A stretch of DNA of 42,777 bases from Phaeoceros laevis (Eukaryota > Anthocerotophyta > Anthocerotopsida > Notothyladales), in assembly GCA_049999765.1 (NCBI GenBank), contig JBNGIQ010009375.1, positions 194,124-236,900 of the forward strand, read 5' to 3'. A program made the position numbers and the translations under genes. A model generated the notes under the pieces. That model had not been told where the DNA came from, searched no databases, and saw nothing but the letters and a program-made list of their open reading frames with translations. The number at the start of each line of letters is the position of its first letter. The stretch's first letter is position 1. Shown here piece by piece: positions 1 to 9,229 of this stretch.

Positions 1-1606
1 CAGACTTCTTGGTATGTAAGCCAATCAAACCTTTGTCCATCCTCTTTGGAACACTTACCTTCTGTGCTATGGGGGCCCCTTGTTGCCAGCCATGCTGCTT
101 CAGGAAATTGGCCATTGACGCAAAAATGTCGGCACGGGATTCCCAGATATCCTTCCTGCCATCACCGTCGTAATCGACAGCGAAGTTTTGAAAGCTTGAG
201 GGCATAAACTGGCACTGTCCCATGGCCCCAGCCCAAGATCCCAAGAGCCTTTTGCCACCAGGAGGACCATGTCCCTCATTCATGATGATCAGGGCTTGTA
301 TGAGCTCCTCTCTGAAATAGGAGGCCCGCTTGGGGTCTGTTTCACCTTTGAAAGCCATAGTGACAAGTGCCTCGATTACATCCCAGCTGCCAGGAAATCC
401 ACCGTAGCTGCTCTCTATGCCCCAAATAGCCACAAGAACTGAGGGAGGAACACCATACTTGGACGAAACGTCTGCCAACAGCTGCTCATTCTGCATGTAC
501 GAGGTAACTCCTTTGGATACTCTGTAGTCGCTTACCATACAAGCCATGTACTCCCGTGCACTGAGCTTGTACTCCGGTTGATTCTGCTTCAGCCGAATAA
601 TCTGCTGCGAGGGCTTCACCCCCTCAAAGGCTTTCCGCACAACTTCGTCACTAACCCCCCTTCCTATAGCTTCATCCTTGACTGCTTCCAGCCAGTCTTG
701 GTACTGGATGTCCTCCTCGCTACTCTGCAACTCCTGGGAGCTTGCACTCGTTTCACCAGGCTGTTTCAACTTCTGGTGTAAATCCGAGGACAAGTTTTCC
801 TTTGGTGCTACGCCTTGCACCTTGAGTTCCTGCGCCACAAATAGTGAACCTTTGTTGCGTACCATGGTGCCAACGGGAGGGTCCCCCACGAAAAGCATGC
901 AGTAAGCAGGAGTTCCAGCTGCCTCTGTACGGCCGTGCACGAACAAGGCTGAGGCAATTTGTCTTGATACTTCAGGTCGATCGGCAGAGGCTTCCTTCAG
1001 CTCCCCTGCTGCAGCATCAAATGGTTGCAACAGGTTTTTCCAACAGACAATAGCTTTGGCAGCTGCATAATCTAGTGAAGGCGCGGCATTGCGACGGAGG
1101 CCGTTCCAGAAAGCAGAGCCTCTGATCAGACTGCAAGTCAGCACAGTTTGCGGAGGAGGAAAACAACACTTCTCAGACCACCTGGAGTGCGTTGCAATAG
1201 CTTTGACCAAAAGGCAAGAGAGGAGGACCATAGAAAATCGCGCTGCCACAACTGGAATGCTTGCACTGCCAATCTTGCTATCGCTGGGGCGCCGGCGCGT
1301 CTCCTGAGTGAAGTGCTGAGAAGAAGTGTCACCTGAAAAAGAAGCTACCGGGAAGAGGAGTTGTGCCTCCCCAAGGCAGGAGCGGCGCGGAAGCGCCTGA
1401 CATGATCTCGGAGAAATTCGCACCAGAGAAAGCTCCCACTTCCACAGCGGTCCAGAAAATCCTGGCGCAGACTGTGGAGGGTAGGTGCCGGACGGGGCAG
1501 AGGGGTAGACTGCCTGCCTGTGAAAAGAGGAGGTGAAGCAATGAGCTGCCGGCAATCCTGGGCAACTGGCAGGAGGGAGGAGTGCAGAGAAGATGCAAAT
1601 GTCCAT
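1..1606 (-). CDS. MltB-like lytic murein transglycosylase (GH103/SLT_2), partial, probably plastid-targeted
   Basis: One open frame runs from ATG 1606-1604 to the left edge. From about residue 320 it reads as a bacterial membrane-type lytic transglycosylase B domain. It contains AIWGIESSYGG with the expected catalytic Glu at about residue 398, then GSWAGAMGQCQFMPSS, the EF-hand-like loop DYDGDGRKDIW, and ANFLKQHGWQQG. In the known family this enzyme cleaves the MurNAc-GlcNAc bond of peptidoglycan, leaving 1,6-anhydroMurNAc. The first 300 or so residues match no bacterial counterpart; the first 80-100 are rich in Ser, Pro and Arg with few acidic residues, which suggests a transit peptide (inference). 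The exon seems to end at base 59, where AAG is followed by the donor gtaagt (58-53), so the rest lies outside the window. It is divergent from DPH2, 767 bases away. An intron and a leader argue against bacterial contamination. The Met at 1231 is an alternative start. Confidence 0.85.
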   Translation of the reverse strand, partial: MDICIFSALLPPASCPGLPAAHCFTSSFHRQAVYPSAPSGTYPPQSAPGFSGPLWKWELSLVRISPRSCQALPRRSCLGEAQLLFPVASFSGDTSSQHFTQETRRRPSDSKIGSASIPVVAARFSMVLLSCLLVKAIATHSRWSEKCCFPPPQTVLTCSLIRGSAFWNGLRRNAAPSLDYAAAKAIVCWKNLLQPFDAAAGELKEASADRPEVSRQIASALFVHGRTEAAGTPAYCMLFVGDPPVGTMVRNKGSLFVAQELKVQGVAPKENLSSDLHQKLKQPGETSASSQELQSSEEDIQYQDWLEAVKDEAIGRGVSDEVVRKAFEGVKPSQQIIRLKQNQPEYKLSAREYMACMVSDYRVSKGVTSYMQNEQLLADVSSKYGVPPSVLVAIWGIESSYGGFPGSWDVIEALVTMAFKGETDPKRASYFREELIQALIIMNEGHGPPGGKRLLGSWAGAMGQCQFMPSSFQNFAVDYDGDGRKDIWESRADIFASMANFLKQHGWQQGAPIAQKVSVPKRMDKGLIGLHTKKS

Positions 1607-2373
1607 GGCCAGACGGCGGTGCAACTAGTACGTCCAATTCGCACGTCACTCCGGCTGGCTTGCTCCCTCTCACGCTCGCTCCCCCTGCTGCTCCACCTCT
1701 TCCAGGCCTGCTAGAGGCGCCCTGCCTTGCACGGTTATCGAACCGCTAGCGGTGCTTGCCCAAAGAAGTAGTTGCCATGAGCCTGCTTGAGGTCACAAGC
1801 GGCCTCACATTGAGCATTTACCCATTCTATAAAATTGCCACTACGAACTTTGATGACACATGGAGATCCGGTAAAGCAAATGTGTCGAGGGCCCAGTAGG
1901 TCACATTGGAAGTTCCCGCGTGTTTCCAACTGAGTCATCTCGTTGCAGCTAGACTACTTGAAAATAGAAACGGATGTACACGTCATTGATCATTGATCCG
2001 CAGCGACCGTCGTGCTGATGTGTACATCCCGGCGAGACCTTGCTGCCCCTACCGGGATGGCTCTAACAAGCTTAGCTTCAAGTAATGGTTATCGCGCGTT
2101 ACCATGCGTACTCTAAAAAGTATTTTCTAGTGGCTTATCTACCTAACAGCTAACAGGACGACCTCAATGGACGAAAGAGTAGAGAGTACCGCTGTCAAGT
2201 TGGACAGCAACAGACATGAGAAAGATGTGGAATGAGGGACTACCGTAGCGGGCGAGTAAAAATAGGTCATAGCCTTTCCAACAGCTCTGTTACGGAATGT
2301 TCCTTGATTGACACCGGAGAGGTGATGCAGAGGTAGACCAATTGTTCTTGCTTACCTCAATCTCACCAAGGTG
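1607..2373. promoter_or_regulatory. Shared upstream region between the lytic transglycosylase and DPH2 genes
   Basis: This stretch lies between two divergent start codons and must hold both 5' leaders and promoters. Short open frames on both strands look like chance. I could not recognise a defined element. Extra 5' non-coding exons for DPH2 are possible here. Confidence 0.45.
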
Positions 2374-4871
2374 ATGGCGCGTGATCTACTGAATGAATAT
2401 GATGTTTTCAGTACTGTGGGATACATTTCCCGTCATCGCTTTTCCGTGGTGGTTCTCCAGGTAAGCTCTTCGGCTATTGCCATCTGTTGAGAACCTCAAG
2501 TACGTTGGCCGCTGGTTTTTCTAACCGAAAGATACTAATGTTTGCAGTTTCCGGATGAGCTTCTCAAGGCCAGTGTTGCAGTGACGGGTGCCTTGCGGAA
2601 GGAGCTGGCAAAAATATCAACTGCAGACTGGCAGGGTAACAATGTCAAGCTTTTTGTCATGGCTGACACCACCTATGGGAGCTGCTGTGCCGACGAAGTT
2701 GCAGCTGCTCATGTCAATGCAGACTGCATTATCCACTATGGGCACGCCTGTCATAGTTCGTGAGTATATAATAGTATTCAGAGAGTAGAAAATCTGAGTT
2801 AAAGCTCCAAGTGACAGGGTTGCCAATTTGAGTTGAAGTGGGTTTTTGACCTCAGCAGTTCCTTGGCCTCCTCTTTCAGGACTTCAAGGTTGCCTGTCTT
2901 CCATGTGTATGGCAAGGCAGCACTGGATGTGGAGCACTGTGCGACCAGCCTTTGGAGTACTCTGTCTGGCAGTAAACAACCGCTCTTGGTGTGACTTCAA
3001 CCTCTCACTTTCAGCTAAGAATATTCTCGCTGAAACAGGCAGGTTTCTAACATGGGTCACGCATTCCCGAAGTTATATGTGAAGAATTTATGTTGCTTAC
3101 ATTTAAATTTTCCGGAAGCAGGTGCTTTTCGGGCTGGAGTATGCACATGCCATGACTAACCTCGAGGAGAATATAACACAAAGAGTCGCATCTTTTGGTG
3201 GAGAATGTGCTGGAATACATTTTGGAGAAGCCGTGCACAGGGAAACAAAACCTTTGAACAGAAAGTATCCTGAATCGTGTCAAGGGAAAGTGTGCAAGGA
3301 TGTCGACGAGTCCAGCACCAGCGGGAGTTCTGAGATCGAAAGGGGAGAATCTGCAGCAGCTAGGATGGACAATGGAAAACAATATCATACCTTGGGAGGT
3401 CTGAGGTGGTCTTTGCGTGATACACAAGACATGGAAAAGTTTAGAATTTTCTGGATAGGAAATGAGGGCTCAGCCTTGACAAACATAATGTTGACTTACA
3501 ATAGTTGCAGTGTAAGTATGCTGCCACGTTCATCTGAAGTGCCTTCCTGGTAAAGTCATTGTCTGCCTGAATCACTGAGGTGTTGCGATGTCTGCATTTT
3601 GCAGATACTCAGATACGATCCAGCAAGCAAGGTGTTACAAACAGATGTTGCCAGCCAGAGCAGAGTTTTGAAACGAAGGTGGGATTCAATCTCCGTTGTA
3701 GCATATGAATGTGCGGTACTGGTCATGGAGCTTGTGACTTCGAGCTGACAACATCTGTGATCATGCAGGTATTACCTTGTGGAGCGAGCTAAGGATGCAA
3801 ATATTGTGGGGATTGTCGTTGGGACTCTTGGGGTTGGTATGTGGTCCTAGAAAATGAAGTCGTGGTTGTTTTCCTTCAAGTTTTAAGGTTGGAAGGTGGG
3901 TAGTGTAATGGCAGAAGTATGGCCACATACTGGTGCCAAACACTCTTCATTTTCTTGCTGCTGTTTCCCGCAGCTGGTTATGAAAATGCAATTCAGAACC
4001 TGAGAAAGATGATCTCTGCAGCACATAAGAAGGCATATGTTTTGCTGATGGGCAAACCAAATCCAGCGAAGCTTGCAAACTTTCCTGAGGTATCTGGAAT
4101 CCTGTAACACCTTTCTTATATGCTTCGTTACTTTAAACCTTGATTTGGAAAGCGTACTGTTTACAGCATGTCCTAACACGCTGTGATGCTGTATGGACAG
4201 TGTGAAGTGTTTGTTCAAGTGGCATGTGCACAAACAGCTTTACTAGATAGCAAAGAGTATCTGGCGCCTCTTATCACTCCATTTGAAGCACAACTAGCCT
4301 TTATCAGGTGTGAACAGTACAATATTATTTGGCTCCCTCACAGGACATAAATGTTTCAACCTTCTGTTTTTTATGCATATGTTCACATCCTCATTTTTCT
4401 TTCAGGGGTAGCCAATGGTCTGGAGCTTATAGACTAGATTTTCAGGGGCTTCTGGATGAAACCACCAGAAAAGAGGCACCTTCGGAAGACGAGCCTCGTT
4501 TCTCTTTCTTGAAAGGACAATATGTGGAGGGTGGATCATCAGGACAAACTGGTAACCTTGTGCCGAAATTCTTGTTTTCATAGGTGGACCTGAATGACTG
4601 AACCTTAACTCCAGTGTTTGTTGCAGGTAATGACGATGCCCCATCAAGAGCCCTGGTACTGTCAAAAGCTGCAGAGCATGCCCTCCAGCTGAGCCCTAAT
4701 GTAGATTCCAAATCGCTTGGGCTCATTAAATCTAGCGCGGAATATCTAGCTGTAAGAAGCTACCAAGGGCTGGAGTCGCACACTAGTAGTAGCAATTCTG
4801 ATTCTCCAACTGGAATCGTCCTAGGCAGGAAAGGGCGGGCAGCTGGGTACACGGATGAAGCTGCCTCTTGA
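2374..4871 (+). CDS. DPH2: Diphthamide biosynthesis protein 2, ten exons, 517 aa
   Basis: Exons: 2374-2460, 2548-2759, 2880-2988, 3122-3511, 3605-3678, 3769-3836, 3974-4089, 4201-4307, 4406-4551, 4627-4871. They sum to 1554 bases with matching phases. Family landmarks in order: LQFPDELLKAS; ADTTYGSCCADEVAAAHVNA (Cys75/76); HYGHACHS; GLEYAHAM; VVGTLGVAGYENAI; MGKPNPAKLANFPE; CEVFVQVACAQTALLD, holding a conserved Cys; and the C-terminal RSYQGLE and RKGRAAGYTDEAAS. Dph2 pairs with Dph1 in the iron-sulphur radical enzyme that moves a 3-amino-3-carboxypropyl group from S-adenosylmethionine to a histidine of eEF2, the first step to diphthamide in the cytosol. The first intron ends with a strong branch site, tactaat, just before tttgcag. 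The start at 2374 is the only in-frame ATG after a stop at about 2320, so the N-terminus is the least certain part. Confidence 0.93.
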
Positions 4872-5176
4872 TAAGCATTGACGACACCTCAAATTTCGAA
4901 GCTTTGGTGCGTTGCAATCGCACATTATACGACGTCAGTACTAATTATGATTCTCATCTTCTAGAAAGGCCACTGGACAGGCCCGTGGTTTTAGAAAGCA
5001 TCATTGTCCACGTCCAGCCACAATACAAATCTTCATGGGGCCCACATGTCACTCCAAGACGCAGAGATTCTGTATGTACTGTCCTTGCAACCAAAAACCT
5101 CTGTCAAAATGCTGTCAAATGTCGGAGAAGTAATAACTTTGCTCAGCACAAAGGTACAGCAGGCGGACAAAAATAC

Positions 5177-5684
5177 CTGAGACCTCAGATTGTACCTTTC
5201 CAGATGCAGGCAGATGAAGTCGCCAACAATGAGGCAGTCCATGAGCTTCACATCCGCATCCGCCATGTCCCGGCCCTGTAACAGCTCCCCAATTTGGCAG
5301 TCGGGCAGCGCGGACACCTGCTCAAACATCAGCATCTTCTGGTCCAACCTCCAGATGCGGACTGTGAGCTGGGACAGGCCGAACCTGTAGTGGCCGCAGA
5401 GCAGGACGTAGGGAGGGGGAGGGGTGACGCAACGGCGGGGCCTTCTCCTGGGGGCAGCCGGACTCAATCTGGCACAGGCAGATGAGAGGGGAGGAGCTGG
5501 CAAGGGCGGCTCGGGTCTGAAGGAAACTCGGCGCGGAGAGAGTGGCACGCCATTGCTTGCAAACAGACTGGAACTTGAGATGGCTCACAAGAGGTAGCCG
5601 CACCAGTACCTTGTCCAAGAAGTCTTCCGGCAGCTTTCCCCACAGCGCCTGGTCCATCTCGCAGCTCGGCTCTGCATCCGGCAC
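5177..5684 (-). pseudogene. F-box/kelch-type gene fragment, frameshifted and truncated
   Basis: Frame one begins at ATG 5684 and has an N-terminal F-box: LWGKLPEDFLDKVLVRLP and SVCKQWRATLSAPSF. The second coding stretch lies in another frame from about 5440 to 5177. It resembles the kelch/beta part of plant F-box proteins: GHYRFGLSQLTVRIWRLDQK, FEQVSALPDCQIGELL, LMDCLIVGDFICLHLE, NLRSQ, then a donor-like gtattt. No usable intron joins the frames, and G/C homopolymers lie at the switch. Intact family members are nearly 400 residues with a long region between these parts, so I infer an internal deletion, a frameshift and a lost 3' end. In intact relatives the F-box links target proteins to SCF ubiquitin ligases. 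A sequencing error in the GC-rich run could explain the frameshift but not the missing parts. Confidence 0.7.
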
Positions 5685-5769
5685 TGCTGCATCTCCCGGT
5701 CACCTTCCTTGAGCAGAAGAAGCCAATCCACCTCCCAGTCTCCCCCGGAAGCATCGCCTTCATCAACAT

Positions 5770-6386
5770 CCAGGTGAGTCACCTCTCGTGGTACTCCATG
5801 ATCCCAACCTACGATCACTGCCCGGTTTTCCACAAATTTATGCTCGCTTGTGAGAAACAACCACAGTTCCTACCAGCGTTAGGTAGCTGGAGAAGACGGG
5901 AGAGGAGAGGGCAATGAAACGGCGGTGTGATCGGCGGGAGCGCAGCAACAAGACACACAGAAAAAGAAACAGCAGCAAGTGGAAATAGTCTCTCGCGTCA
6001 TCTCTTGCCTCGGGACGCGGCAAGATTCGTTCAAACCCTCAGTTCTATCCAACATCTATTCCCGGTTCTGTCCAACATCTATGCAAATGCAGCTACATGA
6101 GAGGGCGTGAAGCATCCCCACCTTGCCAGACTTGTGACAGCTTAGTGGGAACTCTGTTCTCTTCGCATGTTCTAGCTTTGGTGGTAGCTAGGCTGATGAA
6201 GATGGTAAGATTTTTCGACCAGCGGCTGCGGACTAGCTTCAATTTTCGCCAAGTTCTTTGCTTTTTGACTGGCTTTCAAGTGTATTCTTGAGACAGTGTG
6301 TGTTGTTTGGCAGCCTACCAAAAGTGTGAACTGTGAACATGGATGCTTTGTTTTTCAAGGAAAGTTCCTCCTGCAGGCACAAGCTC
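5770..6386. other. No gene recognised
   Basis: The sequence upstream of the F-box fragment was read on both strands. Only short chance frames are present, with no domain signature. Confidence 0.5.
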
Positions 6387-6387
6387 C

Positions 6388-6509
6388 GAGTTCAAGCTGA
6401 GTACTTGAAATCTGAAAGTACTTGTAAAAGTGTGATTTCGAAACTAGCGAGTTCAAGCTGAGTACTGGAGATCTGAAAGTACTTGTAAAAGTGTGATTTC
6501 GAAACTAGT
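6388..6509. repeat. Tandem direct repeat, two copies of 61 bases
   Basis: Two adjacent copies, 6388-6448 and 6449-6509, begin with gagttcaagctgagtact and end with cgaaactag. They differ at only a few positions. The repeat sits just downstream, in transcription sense, of the last fatty acid 2-hydroxylase exon and may mark the breakpoint where that gene was cut. Confidence 0.9.
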
Positions 6510-6549
6510 ACGATGTCCCGAAGGCTTACAGGGCCAAACGTTGCCTCAC

Positions 6550-6895
6550 CAGTAGCTTCTAGTTTGCATGTGGAACAAAAATCGGTGTAGGAAGTACTCC
6601 AAGAGCGTCCAGATGAAGAGGCCCAGCAGTACGCTGGGCAGGGCAGCCTTGCTAGGCAGGCCATGGTGCAGACCATAGCCTGGAATCCACACCATCGGCA
6701 CAGCCCACCACTTGGTCTGTGTGAAGAACTGCGTAAATTTGGCACAGGCTAGGGTATCAGTTCATTCTAGCTTCACTTGTAAGCACGCAAGTTTGAGCAG
6801 AATACTATTCCTCCAGGATGATGTGTACATGTGCGTTCCACAGACATGTCTCTCGTGAAATGAAACTCACCTCCCAAAAATCGCTCTCTGGATGT
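6550..6895 (-). pseudogene. FAH1: Fatty acid 2-hydroxylase fragment (two exons)
   Basis: Two exons read on the minus strand as plant/yeast Scs7-type sphingolipid fatty acid 2-hydroxylase. Exon 6895-6871 ends HPESDFWE before donor gtgagt. Exon 6728-6550, after acceptor ttacgcag, encodes FFTQTKWWAVPMVWIPGYGL, then LFIWTLLEYFLHRFLFHMQT and RSYW, and stops at donor gtgagg. In the family this is the membrane segment holding the first histidine box (LHRFLFH). The following exon, with the second histidine cluster (HxxHH) needed to bind the di-iron centre, is not found in the next 1.4 kb. The N-terminal exons are not seen either, though the gap at 7019 lies upstream. I infer a truncated relic; a gene with very long introns is less likely. 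Confidence 0.8.
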
Positions 6896-7018
6896 CTGCG
6901 TGAAATTTTCATTGTCAAGTGACATGAGAGCTCTCTCGTTTCTACCGTTTCCCGTCTCTTATCTCACATCATCGTGGCGGAGTCGTCCTCTTGTTGTGAA
7001 GGATCCGTCGGTGCATTG

Positions 7019-7118
7019 NNNNNNNNNNNNNNNNNNNNNNNNNNNNNNNNNNNNNNNNNNNNNNNNNNNNNNNNNNNNNNNNNNNNNNNNNNNNNNNNNN
7101 NNNNNNNNNNNNNNNNNN
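7019..7118. other. Assembly gap (100 N)
   Basis: A run of exactly 100 undetermined bases, a size often used as a placeholder. The true length is unknown, so sequence relations across it are uncertain. Confidence 0.99.
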
Positions 7119-7501
7119 AGACGTTCTCGACTCAGCAGAACCGAACTCAACTGAGCAGTACAAGAAATGCCGCATGAAATGCAGCCCTGCCAGATTACCA
7201 GGCAGGAACGTGGATGCCAGCTGGGAGCGAGAGGCCGGGCTGTAGCACATGGAGAGGGAGCTGGCGGGGCTGCAGCGCATGGAGGGGGCGTGAGCTGACG
7301 GGGAAGGAAGCGACAGTTTGCATTAATAATATTTGCCCAAACAAATGTCTCAACTCTCAACGCGTCTGTGCCACCCCACCCTAGGTAGTTGAACAACCGG
7401 ACAGCCAAATCAAACCTTCGGCGGCAGGTAGAGTCTGGTAGACCATATACAGTTGTACCAGTATATAGGACCAAGGAATTAGTGTAGAGATCAGGCATAA
7501 T

Positions 7502-7548
7502 CATCCGAAAGCGAAGAGACCGGGTACCACATCCGAAAGCGAAGAGAC
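7502..7548. repeat. Short direct repeat, two copies, period 28
   Basis: The 19-base word catccgaaagcgaagagac occurs at 7502-7520 and 7530-7548. It lies about 110 bases upstream of the helical-bundle gene start, so it could lie in its leader or promoter. Confidence 0.85.
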
Positions 7549-7660
7549 CACCCGGGGTACCAACAGGGCGAGAGCCTTCGTACGGGCTGCGTGCTTGTGA
7601 CGGCTCTAAGTATGTCCGCTATGTGGATTTGGCAGTAGAGCGGGAGCGTGAAGGCGCGAA

Positions 7661-9045
7661 GTGTATGGCCTGGCATTCATGGCGGTGGTACTGGATGCAG
7701 CCGCAGGGGTGGATACCGTGATCTCCTTGCTGGGAGTAGCAGGAGGGCTGGTGACCGCCATCCTCCAAGCTCGAGAAGAGGTGCGGCTAGCACCGGAGAA
7801 GACTCAGGAGCTGCTGAGGACGGTGCATACGGCTCAGTCGTGCTTGAGCAGGCTGGAGCAGGCCGCAGGGGAGCGGCCCCTCTGGGACCTGCTTGAGCTC
7901 CACTTGCGGGAATTGGCGAAGGAGCTTGTCCTTGCACTGAAGAAGCTCCGGAAGTTCGAGGAGTCGGATGCGCGGCGGCAGGCTAGCAACCAGGCATTGG
8001 AGACGGCCAAGGCTGTCCTTGGCAAGGGCGCCAGTAGTCAGACCAAGAAGACGGTGGCTATCACTGAGAGGTTGAAGGGGCTGTTGGTCAGCCTCGACCG
8101 GGCTGTGCTGCATGACACGCATGCTCTCATGAGAGAGACGGCCACGAGGCTGATGGGGGATGGAGGAATTACCGCCGCAGCAGCAGCTCCTGTGGCCTTG
8201 CCGCACCCTGAGCACGCCTTGGTGAAGAGGTTGCTAATCATTGCTGCTCGGAACGATGAACGTCTGGACCTCAGGACCGAGGTGTGCGAACCAGGCAAGG
8301 CAAGGATTGGCGTGATGCTGTGCCTGCTATGGGGAGGCGTGTTGCAGGCAACAGGCCCGTAGGATTTGTTGTTAGAAGGAAGCGGGCTGCCAGGGAAGGC
8401 GGATACGAAGTCCCTAGTTCCACCAAGGTCAGGTTCACCATGTCCGTTAGGTCTGGCAAGTGGTCCTTTTACGTCTTGACGTATGACGCATGGGAGAACG
8501 CAGAACCTGAGGTCTTCTTCCCCAAGACATCTTCGCCAAAACCGAAGATCATCAACAAGTGGTAGGTGGAGAGGCGTTCACATGTGGTTGTCCCAGAGCA
8601 GCTTTCAAGCTTCCTGCTTACATGTTCCAACCATTGCTCATTGGTGTAAACTTTCCTGCTGCTTGCCAAGGCAGTCACTCCGGGGTCCCCAGAGTATTTC
8701 CAAGTAACCCGCACTATGGAGATCCTATCAGCTTGAAGGTTGAGAGGAGCAGCAAGATCACTGACAATGGGGAGGGCCAAGTGTCCGCATTCCTTGTTCT
8801 GAGCACTGCACCATTGCACACAGGCATGTGATGTTACTGTTGCATCAATTGAAAGCTGCTTTAGGATTCCGAAGTTCCTGCTTATCAGCTTTGCTCACAA
8901 ACTTATGGTTGGTGGGCCTGTGGCAGATCCACTATCTGCAGGCGATGCTCAGCAAATAACGGTCCAAGACATTGAGCAGCACATGAGTTCGGCTGAGGAT
9001 CTCATTGTGAAGCGTGTCCTCTTCGATGTTTCAAAGGGGCAGTGA
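7661..9045 (+). CDS. Helical-bundle protein, HeLo/MLKL-N/RPW8-like N-terminus (tentative); 3' part frame-disrupted
   Basis: An open frame from ATG 7661 to stop 8362 (233 aa) starts with a hydrophobic helix, VISLLGVAGGLVTAILQ. It is followed by amphipathic helices rich in Leu, Lys and Glu, such as LELHLRELAKELVLALKKL, a pattern typical of four-helix-bundle domains (HeLo, MLKL N-terminal, RPW8/MCAfunc). The similarity is one of pattern only. After LRTEV at about 8280 the plausible reading moves to another frame, with MGRRVAGNRPVGFVVRRKR and GKWSFYVLTYDAWENAEPE, to a stop at 8565. Further frame pieces follow (AFKLPAYMFQPLLIGVNFP; HKLMVGGPVADPLSAGDAQQ) to a stop at 9045. Introns such as one at 8562 (gtaggt) may join some pieces; otherwise the gene is broken. 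It converges on the CHAT gene, whose stop is at 9230. Confidence 0.45.
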
Positions 9046-9109
9046 AGGACAAAGCACATAATGCATTCGATGTTTCAAAGGGGCAGTGAAGGGCAAAGCA
9101 CATAATGCA
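9022..9109. repeat. Tandem direct repeat, two copies of 44 bases, across a stop codon
   Basis: Copies 9022-9065 and 9066-9109 both begin ttcgatgtttcaaagggg and end aaagcacataatgca, with one base difference. Each copy contains the cag-tga that ends the last coding-like frame of the upstream gene, so the duplication spans the coding end and the 3' untranslated region. Confidence 0.9.
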
Positions 9110-9229
9110 TTTTTTCGCTGGGTGTTGTCCTTCCCTATTTTACTGAATCCTTTCGACTAAAAGTTCCGAGACGGGGTTGTGAACTTGGGGTTTGGGTGGT
9201 GGGAAGTAGTTCTGCTGTCCCCTATTCCA

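Noticed and set aside
6392-6745. 117-codon minus-strand frame as its own gene
   Set aside because: It overlaps the fatty acid 2-hydroxylase exon in a different frame; the hydroxylase reading with splice sites explains the sequence.
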